This document shows, piece after piece, positions 1 through 9,057 of a stretch of 64,000 bases of DNA. Position numbers and translations under genes: made by a program. How positions within the stretch are numbered: position 1 is the stretch's first letter; each line of letters opens with the position of its first letter. Source of the stretch: Streptomyces alboflavus (GTDB lineage Bacteria; Actinomycetota; Actinomycetes; Streptomycetales; Streptomycetaceae); NCBI RefSeq assembly GCF_000716675.1, contig NZ_JNXT01000022.1, positions 1 to 64,000 of the forward strand, given 5' to 3'. The notes under the pieces are model-generated. The model saw nothing but the letters and a program-made list of their open reading frames with translations, was not told the DNA's origin and made no database searches.

Positions 1-241
1 TGGCACGCTGTTGAGTTCTCAAGGAACGGACGCTTCCTTTGTACTCACCCACAGAACATTCTCTGGGGCTTTCCTCCGGGCGCTTCCCTTCGGTGTTTCC
101 AAACTCTATCAGGTCGTTTTCGGCTCTCTGACCACGATGCTCTGTGGGCATGCAGAACCAAACCCCAAGATAGGATCCGACTCGATAGTTGCTGCCTGGC
201 CCCGACGCGGAGTGCGTCGTTCGGCGCTGGGCAGGAGTCCG
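1..241 (-). other. rRNA operon leader reading out of the window
   Basis: Read on the minus strand, this stretch resembles the Streptomyces 16S rRNA leader. It contains a CTGATAGAGTTTGGAAAC block, then GAAGGGAAGCGCCCGGAGG, then GGAAGCGTCC followed by CTTGAGAACTCAACAGCGTG and TGCCA at the window edge. In known Streptomyces rrn sets this last block lies a short way before the mature 16S 5' end. The leftward 16S gene itself is outside the window. No protein gene is credible here, although a 108-codon frame is open on the plus strand. The call rests on remembered leader sequence, not on an alignment. Confidence 0.8.
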
Positions 242-270
242 ACTCTACAACGGCGTTCGGGTCGGCGCAA
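242..270 (-). promoter_or_regulatory. Leftward rrn-type promoter
   Basis: On the minus strand a -35 TTGCGC (270-265) and a -10 TAGAGT (247-242) are separated by exactly 17 bp, a good housekeeping-sigma promoter that fires into the rRNA leader. A second TAGAGT lies downstream at 108-103 with a weak -35. Streptomyces rrn operons normally have several tandem promoters, so this fits. Bases 271-415 between this promoter and crr hold no gene; crr's own promoter must lie there, but I see no convincing hexamer pair. Confidence 0.7.
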
Positions 271-415
271 ATCGTTTGTGCAGTGCTTCTACACCTGCCA
301 ACCGGGACCTCTCATGCGGAACCGGGACTTCCTATGACTTACCCTTCTGAACAGTGCGTCGTCCAGGACAGGTAGTGACGGCGGTAACGATTCTCCACCC
401 CCTGGGAGGCTTGCC

Positions 416-865
416 ATGACCAGCGTTTCGTCCCCGCTTGCTGGACGCGCCATCGGACTCGCCGCGGTACCCGACCCCGTCTTCTCAGGCGCGATGGTCG
501 GCCCCGGCACGGCCATCGACCCTGTTCGCGAGCCCTCCGAGGCCGTCGCCCCCGTTGACGGCATCGTCGTGTCCCTGCACCCGCACGCCTTCGTCGTCGT
601 GGACGACCAGGGCCACGGCGTTCTGACGCATCTGGGCATCGACACCGTTCAGCTCAACGGCGAGGGCTTCGAGCTTCTCGTCAACAAGGGGGACACGGTG
701 CAGCGCGGTCAGACCGTCGTGCGCTGGGACCCGGCCGCTGTCGAGGCCGCCGGCAAGTCCCCCATCTGCCCCATCGTGGCGCTCGAGGCGACGAACGAAT
801 CCCTCAGCGAGCTCGTCGAGGACGGCGAGGTCAAGGCCGGCGACGCTCTCTTCAGCTGGAAGTGA
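416..865 (+). CDS. crr: PTS system glucose-type enzyme IIA
   Basis: The 149-residue EIIA-Glc family protein accepts phosphate from HPr and passes it to membrane IIBC permeases. In Streptomyces it serves sugars such as N-acetylglucosamine. The beta-sandwich motif VLTHLGIDTVQLNG carries the phosphorylated His at about residue 72, and the C-terminal GDALFSWK is typical of the family. The length matches a free-standing IIA. The ATG follows a GGGAGG ribosome site. ptsI follows 81 bp later on the same strand, so the two general PTS components probably share a transcript. No ptsH or permease gene is in the window. Confidence 0.93.
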   Translation: MTSVSSPLAGRAIGLAAVPDPVFSGAMVGPGTAIDPVREPSEAVAPVDGIVVSLHPHAFVVVDDQGHGVLTHLGIDTVQLNGEGFELLVNKGDTVQRGQTVVRWDPAAVEAAGKSPICPIVALEATNESLSELVEDGEVKAGDALFSWK

Positions 866-872
866 CGTCGGT

Positions 873-891
873 GCCGTCGGCGACCGACGGC
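873..891 (+). other. Hairpin in the crr-ptsI gap
   Basis: GCCGTCGG (873-880), a three-base CGA loop and CCGACGGC (884-891) form a perfect 8-bp stem inside the 81-bp gap between crr and ptsI. It has no T-run, so full termination is unlikely. It could act as an attenuator or stabilise the upstream message, making crr more abundant than ptsI. Function is inferred from position only. Confidence 0.5.
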
Positions 892-946
892 AAGTAGGAC
901 AACCACCGCGGCGGCTGGGCCCGTCGCACTAGCGGAGACGGGTGTA

Positions 947-2617
947 ATGGAGACAACGCTGCGAGGCGTCGGCGTGAGCCACGGGGTGGCGATCGGCGAG
1001 GTTCGGCACATGGGCACAGCGGTCCTCGAGCCGCCGGCCAAGCAGATCCCGGCGCAGGACGCGGAGCGCGAACAGGGGCGCGCCCGCAAGGCCGTCGAGG
1101 CTGTGGCCGCCGACCTCATGGCGCGCGGCAACCTGGCGGGCGGCGAGGCCCAGGCGGTGCTCGAGGCCCAGGCGATGATCGCTCAGGACCCGGAGCTCAT
1201 GGCCGACGTGGACCGACGCGTCGCCGTCGGCAGCACGGCCGAGCGCGGCATCTACGACGCGTTCTCCCACTACCGCGAGCTCCTCGCGGGCGCGGGCGAG
1301 TACATGGCCGGCCGTGTAGCGGACCTCGACGACGTGCGGAACCGCATCGTCGCGCGGCTGCTCGGCGTTCCCATGCCCGGCGTCCCGGACAGTGACGAGC
1401 CGTACGTGCTCATCGCCCGTGACCTCGCGCCCGCGGACACCGCGCTGCTCGACCCGGCGCTCGTGCTCGGCTTCGTCACCGAAGAGGGCGGGCCGACCAG
1501 CCACAGCGCGATCCTGGCGCGGGCGCTCGGTGTGCCCGCTGTCGTCGCACTGCCCGGTGCCGGTGAGCTCGCCGAGGGCACGGTCGTGGCCGTGGACGGC
1601 AGCACCGGTGAGATCTTCGTCGAGCCCAGCGCGGAGAAGCGTGCCGAGCTGGAGGCCGCCGCGGCCGCGCGCAAGGCCGCGCTCGCCGCGTCGACCGGTC
1701 CTGGCGCCACGTCGGACGGGCACAAGGTGCCGCTCCTCGCGAACGTCGGCGGTCCCGCCGACGTGCCTGCCGCAGTCGAGGCCGGTGCCGAGGGTGTCGG
1801 TCTGTTCCGTACGGAGTTCCTCTTCCTCGACGACAGCACCAAGGCGCCGACCGAGGAGAAGCAGGTCGAGGCCTACCGTCAGGTCCTCGAGGCCTTCCCC
1901 GAGGGCCGTGTCGTCGTGCGGGTGCTCGACGCCGGTGCGGACAAGCCGCTCGACTTCCTGACGCCGACCGACGAGCCGAACCCGGCGCTCGGTGTGCGCG
2001 GCCTGCGTTCGCTCCTCGACCACCCCGAGGTGCTGCGGACGCAGCTGACCGCCCTTGCCAAGGCCGCCGAGGGGCTGCCCGTCTACCTCGAGGTCATGGC
2101 GCCGATGGTCGCGGACCGCGCCGACGCCAAGGCGTTCGCCGACGCGTGCCGCGAGGCCGGGCTGCGGGCCAAGTTCGGCGCCATGGTGGAGATTCCGTCC
2201 GCCGCGCTGCGGGCCCGCTCGATCCTGCAGGAGGTCGAGTTCCTCTCGCTCGGCACCAACGACCTCGCGCAGTACACCTTCGCCGCCGACCGGCAGGTCG
2301 GTGCGGTGTCCCGGCTCCAGGATCCGTGGCAGCCCGCGCTGCTCGACCTGGTCGCGCTGTCCGCAGAGTCCGCCAAGGCCGAGGGCAAGAGCTGCGGCGT
2401 GTGCGGCGAGGCCGCGTCCGACCCGCTGCTCGCCTGTGTGCTGACCGGTCTGGGTGTCACCTCCTTGTCGATGGGGGCGGCGTCGATTCCTTACGTCCGG
2501 GCGACGCTGGCCAAGTACACGCTGGCCCAGTGCGAGCGCGCCGCGGCGGCGGCCCGTGCCGCGGACAGCGCCGAAGAGGCGCGCAAGGCGGCGCAGGCGG
2601 TGCTGTCCGGCGAGTAG
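947..2617 (+). CDS. ptsI: PTS enzyme I (PEP-protein phosphotransferase)
   Basis: Cytoplasmic enzyme that takes phosphate from phosphoenolpyruvate and passes it to HPr, the first step of sugar uptake through the PTS. It has 556 residues, normal for the family. The N-terminal HPr-binding region is followed by the active-site motif GGPTSHSAILARALG, with the phosphorylated His near residue 186. Further on are the PEP-binding barrel motifs GLFRTEFLFLD, the SLGTNDLAQY stretch and the conserved GVCGEAASDP with its Cys near residue 486. The ATG follows CGGAGACGGG. It lies downstream of crr in the same direction and ends before a strong two-way terminator. Confidence 0.96.
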   Translation: METTLRGVGVSHGVAIGEVRHMGTAVLEPPAKQIPAQDAEREQGRARKAVEAVAADLMARGNLAGGEAQAVLEAQAMIAQDPELMADVDRRVAVGSTAERGIYDAFSHYRELLAGAGEYMAGRVADLDDVRNRIVARLLGVPMPGVPDSDEPYVLIARDLAPADTALLDPALVLGFVTEEGGPTSHSAILARALGVPAVVALPGAGELAEGTVVAVDGSTGEIFVEPSAEKRAELEAAAAARKAALAASTGPGATSDGHKVPLLANVGGPADVPAAVEAGAEGVGLFRTEFLFLDDSTKAPTEEKQVEAYRQVLEAFPEGRVVVRVLDAGADKPLDFLTPTDEPNPALGVRGLRSLLDHPEVLRTQLTALAKAAEGLPVYLEVMAPMVADRADAKAFADACREAGLRAKFGAMVEIPSAALRARSILQEVEFLSLGTNDLAQYTFAADRQVGAVSRLQDPWQPALLDLVALSAESAKAEGKSCGVCGEAASDPLLACVLTGLGVTSLSMGAASIPYVRATLAKYTLAQCERAAAAARAADSAEEARKAAQAVLSGE

Positions 2618-2677
2618 TCGGCTCGGCCGTCGTGGGATGCCGTTCGGCGGCTGAACCGCGTCGGTCCCGCTGTGCGG

Positions 2678-2714
2678 AAGGGGCGCTCCACCCGTGAGGG
2701 TGGGGCGCCCCTTT
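2678..2714. terminator. Bidirectional terminator after ptsI
   Basis: A 14-bp stem, GGGGCGCTCCACCC with GGGTGGGGCGCCCC and one G-U pair, closes on a GTGA loop at 2694-2697. Flanking A and T pairs extend it. It separates convergent ptsI (ends 2617) and the leftward gene that ends at 2721, and can serve both. Confidence 0.85.
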
Positions 2715-2720
2715 CCGTGT

Positions 2721-3614
2721 TCAGTGGTGGTGTCCCCCTTCGTGAGGGTCGTCGCCGCCCAGGTCGGGGGCGGCGCAGTAGTCGACGCCGGACTCGGGGG
2801 CGATGAGGTCGCCGGAGAGTGCGTCGGTGCAGTAGGCGTCGAAGACCTCCGCGGCCGAGAGCGCGTGCAGTCGCTCGCCCTCCAGGCGCCAGCCGTGGAC
2901 GCGGTCACGGGTGCCGTCGTGGGTCCGCATCACCAGGCCGCCCGCACTCGCCGTGGCGATGCCCACCGCGAGGACCGTGGTGAACTCCAGGGCCTCCGTC
3001 TCGTCCAGTTGGGGATTGCCGTCGTCGTCGCACTCGACGTGCAGTGCGGCGAGAAGGGTCTGGCCCTCGCACGGGACGCTGCACACCAGGTGGCGGGCGA
3101 CCGGGCTGCCGCTGCTGATCGCGCGCATGAGCAGGTCGGATGCCCTGGCGAAGGCGGCGCGTCCGATGTCCACACCGCAGTCCGCGCACGCGCCGATGCG
3201 GGCCAGGAGCATGGTCCCGTACTCCCAAGTGCTCTGTCGGACCGTCTCGTCGACGAGGTCGGGGACGATGTCGGCCAGGGCCTGGCCCTCGTACGGCATC
3301 GTCGGGCCTGTGGTCGCCAGTTCCGCGGTGAAGCGGGTGCGGCTCGCGGAGGTGTCCGGGTCGAGGCCCGTCTCCGCGCAGAACTCGTCGTACGCCTCCG
3401 GGTCGAAGAGGGCGACACTGGTCAGTCTGCCCTGGGCGGACAGGGTCTTGAGCAGTGCCTCCACCTGCTGCAGATACGTCACGTGGTCGTCGAAGGTGAA
3501 GGTGCGGTAGCGGCGCATCGCCGCGAAGTCCTCGGCGTCGGCGAGCAGGCCGATGGTGCCGGCGACTTCGCGGCGCAGGGCGCGTCGCATCGTGTCGTGC
3601 TGGGTGTGTCCCAT
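2721..3614 (-). CDS. Uncharacterised protein with His-rich tail
   Basis: I do not recognise a family in this 297-residue protein. It is mostly acidic and soluble, with no membrane segment or signal peptide. It has a CADC pair near the middle, a second SVPC motif, and a C-terminal GGDDPHEGGHHH that could bind metal. The start chosen is the ATG at 3614 because AGGGGGAACC sits directly upstream. A GTG 33 bases further up (3647) is open but has no ribosome site. A possible -10 TACGGT at 3656-3651 would give a leader of about 30 bases for the chosen start. It is convergent with ptsI and has no obvious partner. Confidence 0.8.
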   Translation of the reverse strand: MGHTQHDTMRRALRREVAGTIGLLADAEDFAAMRRYRTFTFDDHVTYLQQVEALLKTLSAQGRLTSVALFDPEAYDEFCAETGLDPDTSASRTRFTAELATTGPTMPYEGQALADIVPDLVDETVRQSTWEYGTMLLARIGACADCGVDIGRAAFARASDLLMRAISSGSPVARHLVCSVPCEGQTLLAALHVECDDDGNPQLDETEALEFTTVLAVGIATASAGGLVMRTHDGTRDRVHGWRLEGERLHALSAAEVFDAYCTDALSGDLIAPESGVDYCAAPDLGGDDPHEGGHHH

Positions 3615-3693
3615 GGTTCCCCCTGCGGTCAGTCGATCAATGCTCACTCACCGTAACGGGAGGCACTGACAATGACCGCTGAGAGTGAGGGGC

Positions 3694-5676
3694 TCAGCTT
3701 CGTTCGCGGGCCAGCTGCTCGTAGAAGCGGAGGAGATCGATGTTGTCGACGGAACCCGCGTTGACCGCCTTGTCGAGCGGGGTGCCCTGGAGGAGGCGCT
3801 TGACCGGGACTTCGATGCGCTTGCCCGTGAGGGTGTGCGGGATGCCGGGGACTTCGATGACCTCGTCCGGGACGTGCCGGGGCGAGAGTTCCGCACGGAT
3901 GGTCTGCTTGATGCGGGCGCGCAGGTCGTCGTCGAGGGCGGCGCCCGGGGCGAGGTGGATGAACAGCGGCATCCAATAGCCGCCGTCGGGCTGTTCGACG
4001 CCGATGACCAGGGATTCGCGGATTTCCGGGAGGCGCTCGACGGCTTCGTAGATGTCGGCCGAACCCATGCGTACGCCCTGGCGGTTGAGCGTCGAGTCGG
4101 AGCGGCCGTGGATGACGACGGAGCCGCGTGAGGTGAGGGTGATCCAGTCGCCGTGGCGCCACACGCCGGGGTAGGTGTCGAAGTAGCTGTCGTGGTAGCG
4201 GCTGCCGTCGGGGTCGTTCCAGAAGTGGATCGGCATGGACGGCATGGGGTTGGTGACGACGAGCTCGCCGACCTCGTCGATGAGCGGCTTGCCCTGGGGG
4301 TCCCAGGCCTGCAGGTCGGTGCCCAGGCAGGGGGCCTGGAGTTCGCCGATGTGGACGGGCAGCGTCGGCACGGCCCCGGCGAAGCAGGAACAGACGTCGG
4401 TGCCTCCGCTGACGGAGGCGATCCACACTTCTCCGGAGGCGTCGGCGAACTCGTCGTGCAGCCAGCGGAATCCGTCGGGCGGCAGCGGTGATCCGGTGGT
4501 GGCGACGCACTGCACGCGCGAGAGGTCGAAGTCGCGCGCGGGGTGCACGTCCGCCTTGCGGCAGGCCATGACGTACGCGGCCGACGTCCCGAAGAGCGTC
4601 GTTCCGGTGCGCTCGGCCACCCGCCACTGGGCGGCCGTGTCGGGGTAGCCGGGGCTGCCGTCGTACAGGACGATCGTCGTGCCCGTGAGCAGGCCGGAGA
4701 CGAGGAAGTTCCACATCATCCAGCCGGTGGAGGTGTACCAGAAGAACCGGTCGTCGGGGCCGAGGTCGCAGTGCAGGCCGACCTGCTTGAGGTGCTCGAC
4801 GAGGATGCCGCCCTGGGACTGGACGATCGCCTTGGGCAGGCCGGTCGTGCCGGAGGAGTAGAGCACCCACAGGGGGTGGTCGAACGGCACGGCTTCGAAG
4901 ACGGGGGCCGTGTCGGCCGAGGTGAGCGCGGACCATTCCAGGGCGCCCTCGGGGGCCGGAGTGCCGAGCTGGGGGATGTGCACGACGGCGCGCACGGTGG
5001 GCAGTTCGCGGCGCAGTTCGGCGACGGTGTCGCGGCGGTCGTGCTCCTTGCCGCCGTAGCGGTAGCCGTCGACGGTGAAGAGCACGACCGGTTCCACCTG
5101 CTGGAAGCGGTCGAGGACGCTGCGGGCGCCGAAGTCGGGCGCGCAGGAGGTCCAGACGGCGCCGACGGCGGCGGTGGCGAGGAGGGCGACGACGGCCTCG
5201 GGGATGTTCGGTACGTAGCCGCTGACGCGGTCTCCGGGGCGCACGCCGAGGCCACGCAGCTCCGCAGCCAGGGAGCCCACTTGGCGGCGCAGTTCGGACC
5301 AGGTGAGGGGCGTCGGGCCGTGCGACTCGTCGACGTGCAGGATGGCCGGGGTTTCGGCGCGCGCGGGGTCCTCGCCGGCGCGCAGGGCGTGCTCGGCGTA
5401 GTTGAGGGTGGCGCCCGGGAACCACTCGGCGCCCGGCATGGAGCGGTCGCCGAGCACGCGCGTGTAGGGCGTGCTGAAGCGCACGTCGAACCATTCGGTG
5501 ACGGCTTTCCAGAAGGTGTCGAGCTCGTCGACGGACCAGCGGTGCAGGGCCTCGTATCCCCCTGCGGCGGGCGCTCCGTGGTGCTCGGCCGCCCATGCCT
5601 GGAAGCGCGTGACCTGTGCGCCGGCGATCCGCTGCTGGTCCGGCTGCCAGAGCGGCGAGGGGTTCGCTGAGGACAT
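3694..5676 (-). CDS. Acetoacetyl-CoA synthetase
   Basis: ANL-superfamily ligase of 660 residues that activates acetoacetate with ATP and CoA, for use in ketone or short-chain acid metabolism. The order is the N-terminal ACAS domain (FQAWAAEHHG onward), the AMP-binding loop VLYSSGTTGLPKA, the adenylate motif around YHDSYFDTYPGVWRHGDW, and the C-terminal Lys motif PHTLTGKRIEVPVKRLLQG, the usual acetylation target. The ATG at 5676 begins MSSANPSPLW. The frame is open far upstream, but that extension is Arg/Pro-rich shadow sequence. It is transcribed divergently from the GH31 gene across a 341-bp gap with a large palindrome. Acetoacetate is the most likely substrate; a related branched acid cannot be excluded. 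Confidence 0.92.
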   Translation of the reverse strand: MSSANPSPLWQPDQQRIAGAQVTRFQAWAAEHHGAPAAGGYEALHRWSVDELDTFWKAVTEWFDVRFSTPYTRVLGDRSMPGAEWFPGATLNYAEHALRAGEDPARAETPAILHVDESHGPTPLTWSELRRQVGSLAAELRGLGVRPGDRVSGYVPNIPEAVVALLATAAVGAVWTSCAPDFGARSVLDRFQQVEPVVLFTVDGYRYGGKEHDRRDTVAELRRELPTVRAVVHIPQLGTPAPEGALEWSALTSADTAPVFEAVPFDHPLWVLYSSGTTGLPKAIVQSQGGILVEHLKQVGLHCDLGPDDRFFWYTSTGWMMWNFLVSGLLTGTTIVLYDGSPGYPDTAAQWRVAERTGTTLFGTSAAYVMACRKADVHPARDFDLSRVQCVATTGSPLPPDGFRWLHDEFADASGEVWIASVSGGTDVCSCFAGAVPTLPVHIGELQAPCLGTDLQAWDPQGKPLIDEVGELVVTNPMPSMPIHFWNDPDGSRYHDSYFDTYPGVWRHGDWITLTSRGSVVIHGRSDSTLNRQGVRMGSADIYEAVERLPEIRESLVIGVEQPDGGYWMPLFIHLAPGAALDDDLRARIKQTIRAELSPRHVPDEVIEVPGIPHTLTGKRIEVPVKRLLQGTPLDKAVNAGSVDNIDLLRFYEQLARERS

Positions 5677-5821
5677 GGGGCTGCTCCTGGGCTGTGCGCG
5701 TCGTGGGCGGCTGTCGTGCGCACGGGCTGGGTGTGCGCGTGACACGGCTGACACGGACGATGCCACGTGATCGACTTCCGCACCAGGGTGTCCCGGCACA
5801 GAGGCGTCGGTGTCCGTGTGG

Positions 5822-5849
5822 GGCGATGCGCTACGTAATGCGCATCGCC
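5822..5849. promoter_or_regulatory. Perfect inverted repeat in divergent gap
   Basis: GGCGATGCGC (5822-5831) and GCGCATCGCC (5840-5849) are perfect 10-bp arms around TACGTAAT. The element sits in the 341-bp gap (5677-6017) between acetoacetyl-CoA synthetase and the GH31 gene. No gene is credible in the gap. There is also a short direct repeat of TGACACGG at 5743 and 5753. The palindrome is well placed to be an operator controlling one or both genes. No regulator gene lies next to it. Confidence 0.6.
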
Positions 5850-6017
5850 GACTCCGGAGAGGCGTGGTGGTGCGCTCCTGGGAGTGCCTCGCGGGCTGTT
5901 TCCGCAAGGGGCTCGCTGTGTGTCTACGGAGAGGGTTGGTAACGCTAGTCGGCGCACGGGATGAACGGCAGTTGAACGCGGTACTCCCGCTCCGCCTTCG
6001 ATGGCAGGGTGAGCAGC

Positions 6018-8375
6018 ATGAACGGTCGTGACCTGGTGCGTTCGGTGAAGGCGGTCGGCCTGTCCGACACGGCCCAGAGGTTGCGCATGGTGCGCTCGGC
6101 GTGGCGGCGGCGCCGGACCGACGCGACGGGGCTGCCGACCCGGGGCGCCGAGCGGGCCCGGACGCCCGGTCCCGTGACCCTCGTGGAGCCCGGTCCCGGC
6201 GGTGGCGTGGTGCGGTTCGCACGGTCCGAGCTGCGGGTGCGGGTCACGTTGGGCGGGGCGGTGTTCTGGGGCTGGGACGGGGCCGAGCCCGACCCGTCCT
6301 ACGCCTTGGCGGGAGGCAGCCCCGAGGCGGATCCGCGGGCCGTTCTTGAGCCCGACAAGGCGGGTGGCTGGCGGGTGGTCTCGGAGCGGGCGACGGTGGT
6401 CGTGTCGCGGCACGGCGCGGTGGAGCTGCACACTCCCGGCGGGGTGATGCTGCGGCGCGATCTGCCGCCGCGCTGGTGGGAGCCGGTGGGCGGCGGGGCG
6501 GCCCGTTGGGTGCAGCGGTCGGAGGTGGCCCCGGACGCGCGGTTCTTCGGTCTGGGCGGCCGGGCGGCCGGGCCGCGACTGCGGAATGGAACGTACCGGT
6601 TGTGGAACACCGATCCCGGGGGTTCCTTCGAGCCCGGGGACGATCCGCTGTACATCACGATGCCGGTGCAGTGGGTGGTCGCCGACGTCGGCACCCATCT
6701 GGTCTTCCACGACAACACGTGGGACGGCTCGGTGACCGTGCGCGAGGGCGAGGAGGGGGCCGGCTCCGGGCACGACAGGGCGGGGACGTGCGAGGTCCGC
6801 ATGGACGGTGGCCCGCTGCGCTGCTGGGTCATGGTGGGCACCCCCGCGCGCGTGCTGCACTCCTGGGCCGCCCTCACCGGTGCGCCCGCGGTGCCGCCGA
6901 CGTGGGCGCTCGGCCACCATCACGCGCGGTGGGGCTTCGGCAGTGAGCAGGAGGTGCGACGGATCGTCGCGGGCTACCAGGAGCGCGGTCTGCCCCTGGA
7001 CGCCGTGCACTTGGACATCGACCACTTCGACGCCCACCAGGTGTTCACGGTCGACGAGGAGCGCTTCCCGTCCCTGCCGAAGCTGGCCGGTGAGCTGCGC
7101 GGCGCGGGCATCCGGCTGGTGTCGATCGTGGATCCCGCGGTGAAGGCCGGTCCTGGCAACGCCGTGTACGACGGCGGGGCGGCCGCTGACGCGTTCGTGC
7201 GCGACGCGGCGGGGCGGACCGTACGGGGCTTGGTGTGGCCCGGTGAGGCGGTGTTCCCGGACTTCACGGCCGGGCGGGTGCGCAAGTGGTGGGGCGGTCT
7301 CTACGACGAGCGTCTCGCGCAGGGTTTCGCGGGGTTCTGGCACGACATGAACGAGCCGGTGTCGTTCGCGTCCTTCGGGGAGACCACTCTCCCCCGCTCG
7401 GCCCGGCACGCCCTGGAGGGCCGCGGTGGCGACCATCAGGAGGCGCACAACGTGTACGCCTTGGGCATGGCCCGCGCGGGCTACGAGGGCATGCGCGAAC
7501 TGCGGCCCGGGGAGCGGCCGTTCCTCTTCTCCCGCTCCGGGTGGGCGGGGATGCAGCGCTACGGCGGGACCTGGTCGGGCGATGTGGCCAGCACGTGGCC
7601 GGGGCTGCGGGCCTCGCTCGCGCTGGTGCTGGGGCTCGGCCTGTGCGGGGTGCCGTACTCGGGCCCCGATGTCGGCGGTTTCGACGGCAGTCCGTCGCCC
7701 GAGCTGTATCTGCGGTGGTTCCAACTCGGTTCGTATCTTCCGCTGTTCCGTACGCATGCGGCGCTGCACGCCGGTCGCAGGGAGCCCTGGGAGTTCGGCC
7801 CCGAGGTCTTGGAGCACGCGCGCGTGGCGCTCGTCGAGCGCGAACGCCTGCTGCCGTACTTCGTGACGCTCGCGCACTTGGCGCGGCTCACCGGCGCGCC
7901 GTACGCGCGTCCCTTGTGGTGGGGGTCCCCGGAGGACAGGTCGCTGCGGGACTGCGAGGACGCGTTCCTGCTCGGGGACTGTCTGCTGGTCGCGCCCGTG
8001 CTGCGGGAAGGGGCCACCCAGCGGGCTGTGCGGCTCCCGCCGGGCCGGTGGTACGACACGGTCACCGAGCGGGTGTACGAAGGCCCGGGACGGGCCTTGC
8101 TCGACGCTCCGCTGTCCCGCATACCGGTCCTCGCGCGTGCGGGCGCGGTGCTGCCGGTCCGCGGGGAGGACGGGCAGCTCGCTCTGGAGGTGTGGGCGCC
8201 CGCGAAGGGGCGTTCCGGCAGCGGTCTGGTGATCGCGGACGCCGGTGACGGGTGGGAGGAGCCGGAGCTCCAGCGCTTCAGTGTGCGCTGGAGCGGTGAG
8301 CGGCTCGTGGTCGAGAAGGAGGGCGACGAGCCAGGGGCCGTGGTGGAGTACGCGGTGCGGGTGCGCGGCGTGTGA
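6018..8375 (+). CDS. GH31 family glycoside hydrolase (alpha-glucosidase type)
   Basis: A 785-residue retaining glycosidase, probably hydrolysing alpha-glucosides. No signal peptide is visible, so it probably acts in the cytoplasm. It has an N-terminal beta domain (GLGGRAAGPRLRNGTYRLWN), the barrel with the nucleophile Asp in FWHDMNEP near residue 443, and the acid/base Asp in GTWSGDVAS near 522. The stretch PYSGPDVGGFDGSPSPELYLRW is the usual downstream signature, followed by C-terminal beta domains. The ATG at 6018 is preferred over the in-frame GTG at 6009 because GCAGGG sits just before. Substrate could also be an alpha-xyloside; the sequence alone does not decide. Confidence 0.92.
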   Translation: MNGRDLVRSVKAVGLSDTAQRLRMVRSAWRRRRTDATGLPTRGAERARTPGPVTLVEPGPGGGVVRFARSELRVRVTLGGAVFWGWDGAEPDPSYALAGGSPEADPRAVLEPDKAGGWRVVSERATVVVSRHGAVELHTPGGVMLRRDLPPRWWEPVGGGAARWVQRSEVAPDARFFGLGGRAAGPRLRNGTYRLWNTDPGGSFEPGDDPLYITMPVQWVVADVGTHLVFHDNTWDGSVTVREGEEGAGSGHDRAGTCEVRMDGGPLRCWVMVGTPARVLHSWAALTGAPAVPPTWALGHHHARWGFGSEQEVRRIVAGYQERGLPLDAVHLDIDHFDAHQVFTVDEERFPSLPKLAGELRGAGIRLVSIVDPAVKAGPGNAVYDGGAAADAFVRDAAGRTVRGLVWPGEAVFPDFTAGRVRKWWGGLYDERLAQGFAGFWHDMNEPVSFASFGETTLPRSARHALEGRGGDHQEAHNVYALGMARAGYEGMRELRPGERPFLFSRSGWAGMQRYGGTWSGDVASTWPGLRASLALVLGLGLCGVPYSGPDVGGFDGSPSPELYLRWFQLGSYLPLFRTHAALHAGRREPWEFGPEVLEHARVALVERERLLPYFVTLAHLARLTGAPYARPLWWGSPEDRSLRDCEDAFLLGDCLLVAPVLREGATQRAVRLPPGRWYDTVTERVYEGPGRALLDAPLSRIPVLARAGAVLPVRGEDGQLALEVWAPAKGRSGSGLVIADAGDGWEEPELQRFSVRWSGERLVVEKEGDEPGAVVEYAVRVRGV

Positions 8376-8453
8376 GGCGGGGCCTCGTGTCACGCCGCCG
8401 CGTACGGCGCCCCCTGCGGCCATGACGGCCACCGCTGGGCGGCGCCCTCGGTC

Positions 8454-8987
8454 TCAGATGTAGCGCCCTTCGAACCACGCCCGCACCACCGACGTGTGCA
8501 GGGGGAAGGCGAGTTCGGCGGGCCGGTGCAGGAGGTCCCAGCCCTCGGTCTCGTCCGTGGGCGACGACTGCGGCAGGTCGGCCGCCGGGCGTTCCGGCAG
8601 CAGCCCGAAGAGGAGCAGGTGACCGTCGGGCGAGCTGAGCACCTCGACGATGCGCACGTCGTGGCTCGCCGCGCTGATGCCGGTCTCTTCCTTGAGCTCC
8701 CGGACGACGGCGTGCCGCCAGTCCTCCCGGTGGTCCACGTAACCGCCGGGCAGGGCGGTGCCTCCCCGCGCGGGGGCGATGGACCGGGTCACGACGACGA
8801 GGCCGGTGCCCTTCGTGTCGTACACCGGTTGGAGGGCGATCGCGACGGGCAGCGGATTCCGGTAGGCCACTGTCTGGCAGTCCGGGCAGGTGCGGGGCCA
8901 GCCCGTGACATGGTCTCCGTAGAGCGCGCCGCAACTGGCGCAGTGGGAGTCCGGGGCCGGTTCGGTGGGGTGCGGGGATGGGGACAC
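8454..8987 (-). CDS. NUDIX hydrolase with N-terminal zinc ribbon
   Basis: Cytoplasmic pyrophosphohydrolase of about 177 residues. The N-terminal HCASCGALYG ... CPDCQTVAYRNP is a four-cysteine zinc ribbon like that in NudC/ADP-ribose-type enzymes. The NUDIX box follows as GGYVDHREDWRHAVVRELKEETGI, with the two essential acidic turns (REL-EE). The substrate is unknown; nucleotide sugars, NADH or ADP-ribose are options. The start is placed at GTG 8987, where a -10 element lies six bases upstream and no ribosome site exists, so the message is probably leaderless. The frame is open up to 9209, but that would run into the divergent peptidase gene. Confidence 0.85.
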   Translation of the reverse strand: MSPSPHPTEPAPDSHCASCGALYGDHVTGWPRTCPDCQTVAYRNPLPVAIALQPVYDTKGTGLVVVTRSIAPARGGTALPGGYVDHREDWRHAVVRELKEETGISAASHDVRIVEVLSSPDGHLLLFGLLPERPAADLPQSSPTDETEGWDLLHRPAELAFPLHTSVVRAWFEGRYI

Positions 8988-8993
8988 GCGCGG

Positions 8994-9023
8994 ACTGTAT
9001 CCGATCTCGACGCGGCGGTCTTC
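8994..9023 (-). promoter_or_regulatory. Promoter for leaderless NUDIX gene
   Basis: On the minus strand a -10 TACAGT (8999-8994) is preceded after 18 bp by GAAGAC (9023-9018), a weak -35. The start GTG begins six bases after the -10, so transcription would begin at or beside the start codon. Confidence 0.6.
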
Positions 9024-9057
9024 CGTGGAGCGCCAACCTCCTGATAGATGCGGGTAC

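Noticed and set aside
4716..8432. 1238-codon minus-strand frame
   Set aside because: It spans the GH31 gene, the divergent gap and part of the synthetase gene. The product is Arg/Pro/His-rich without motifs.
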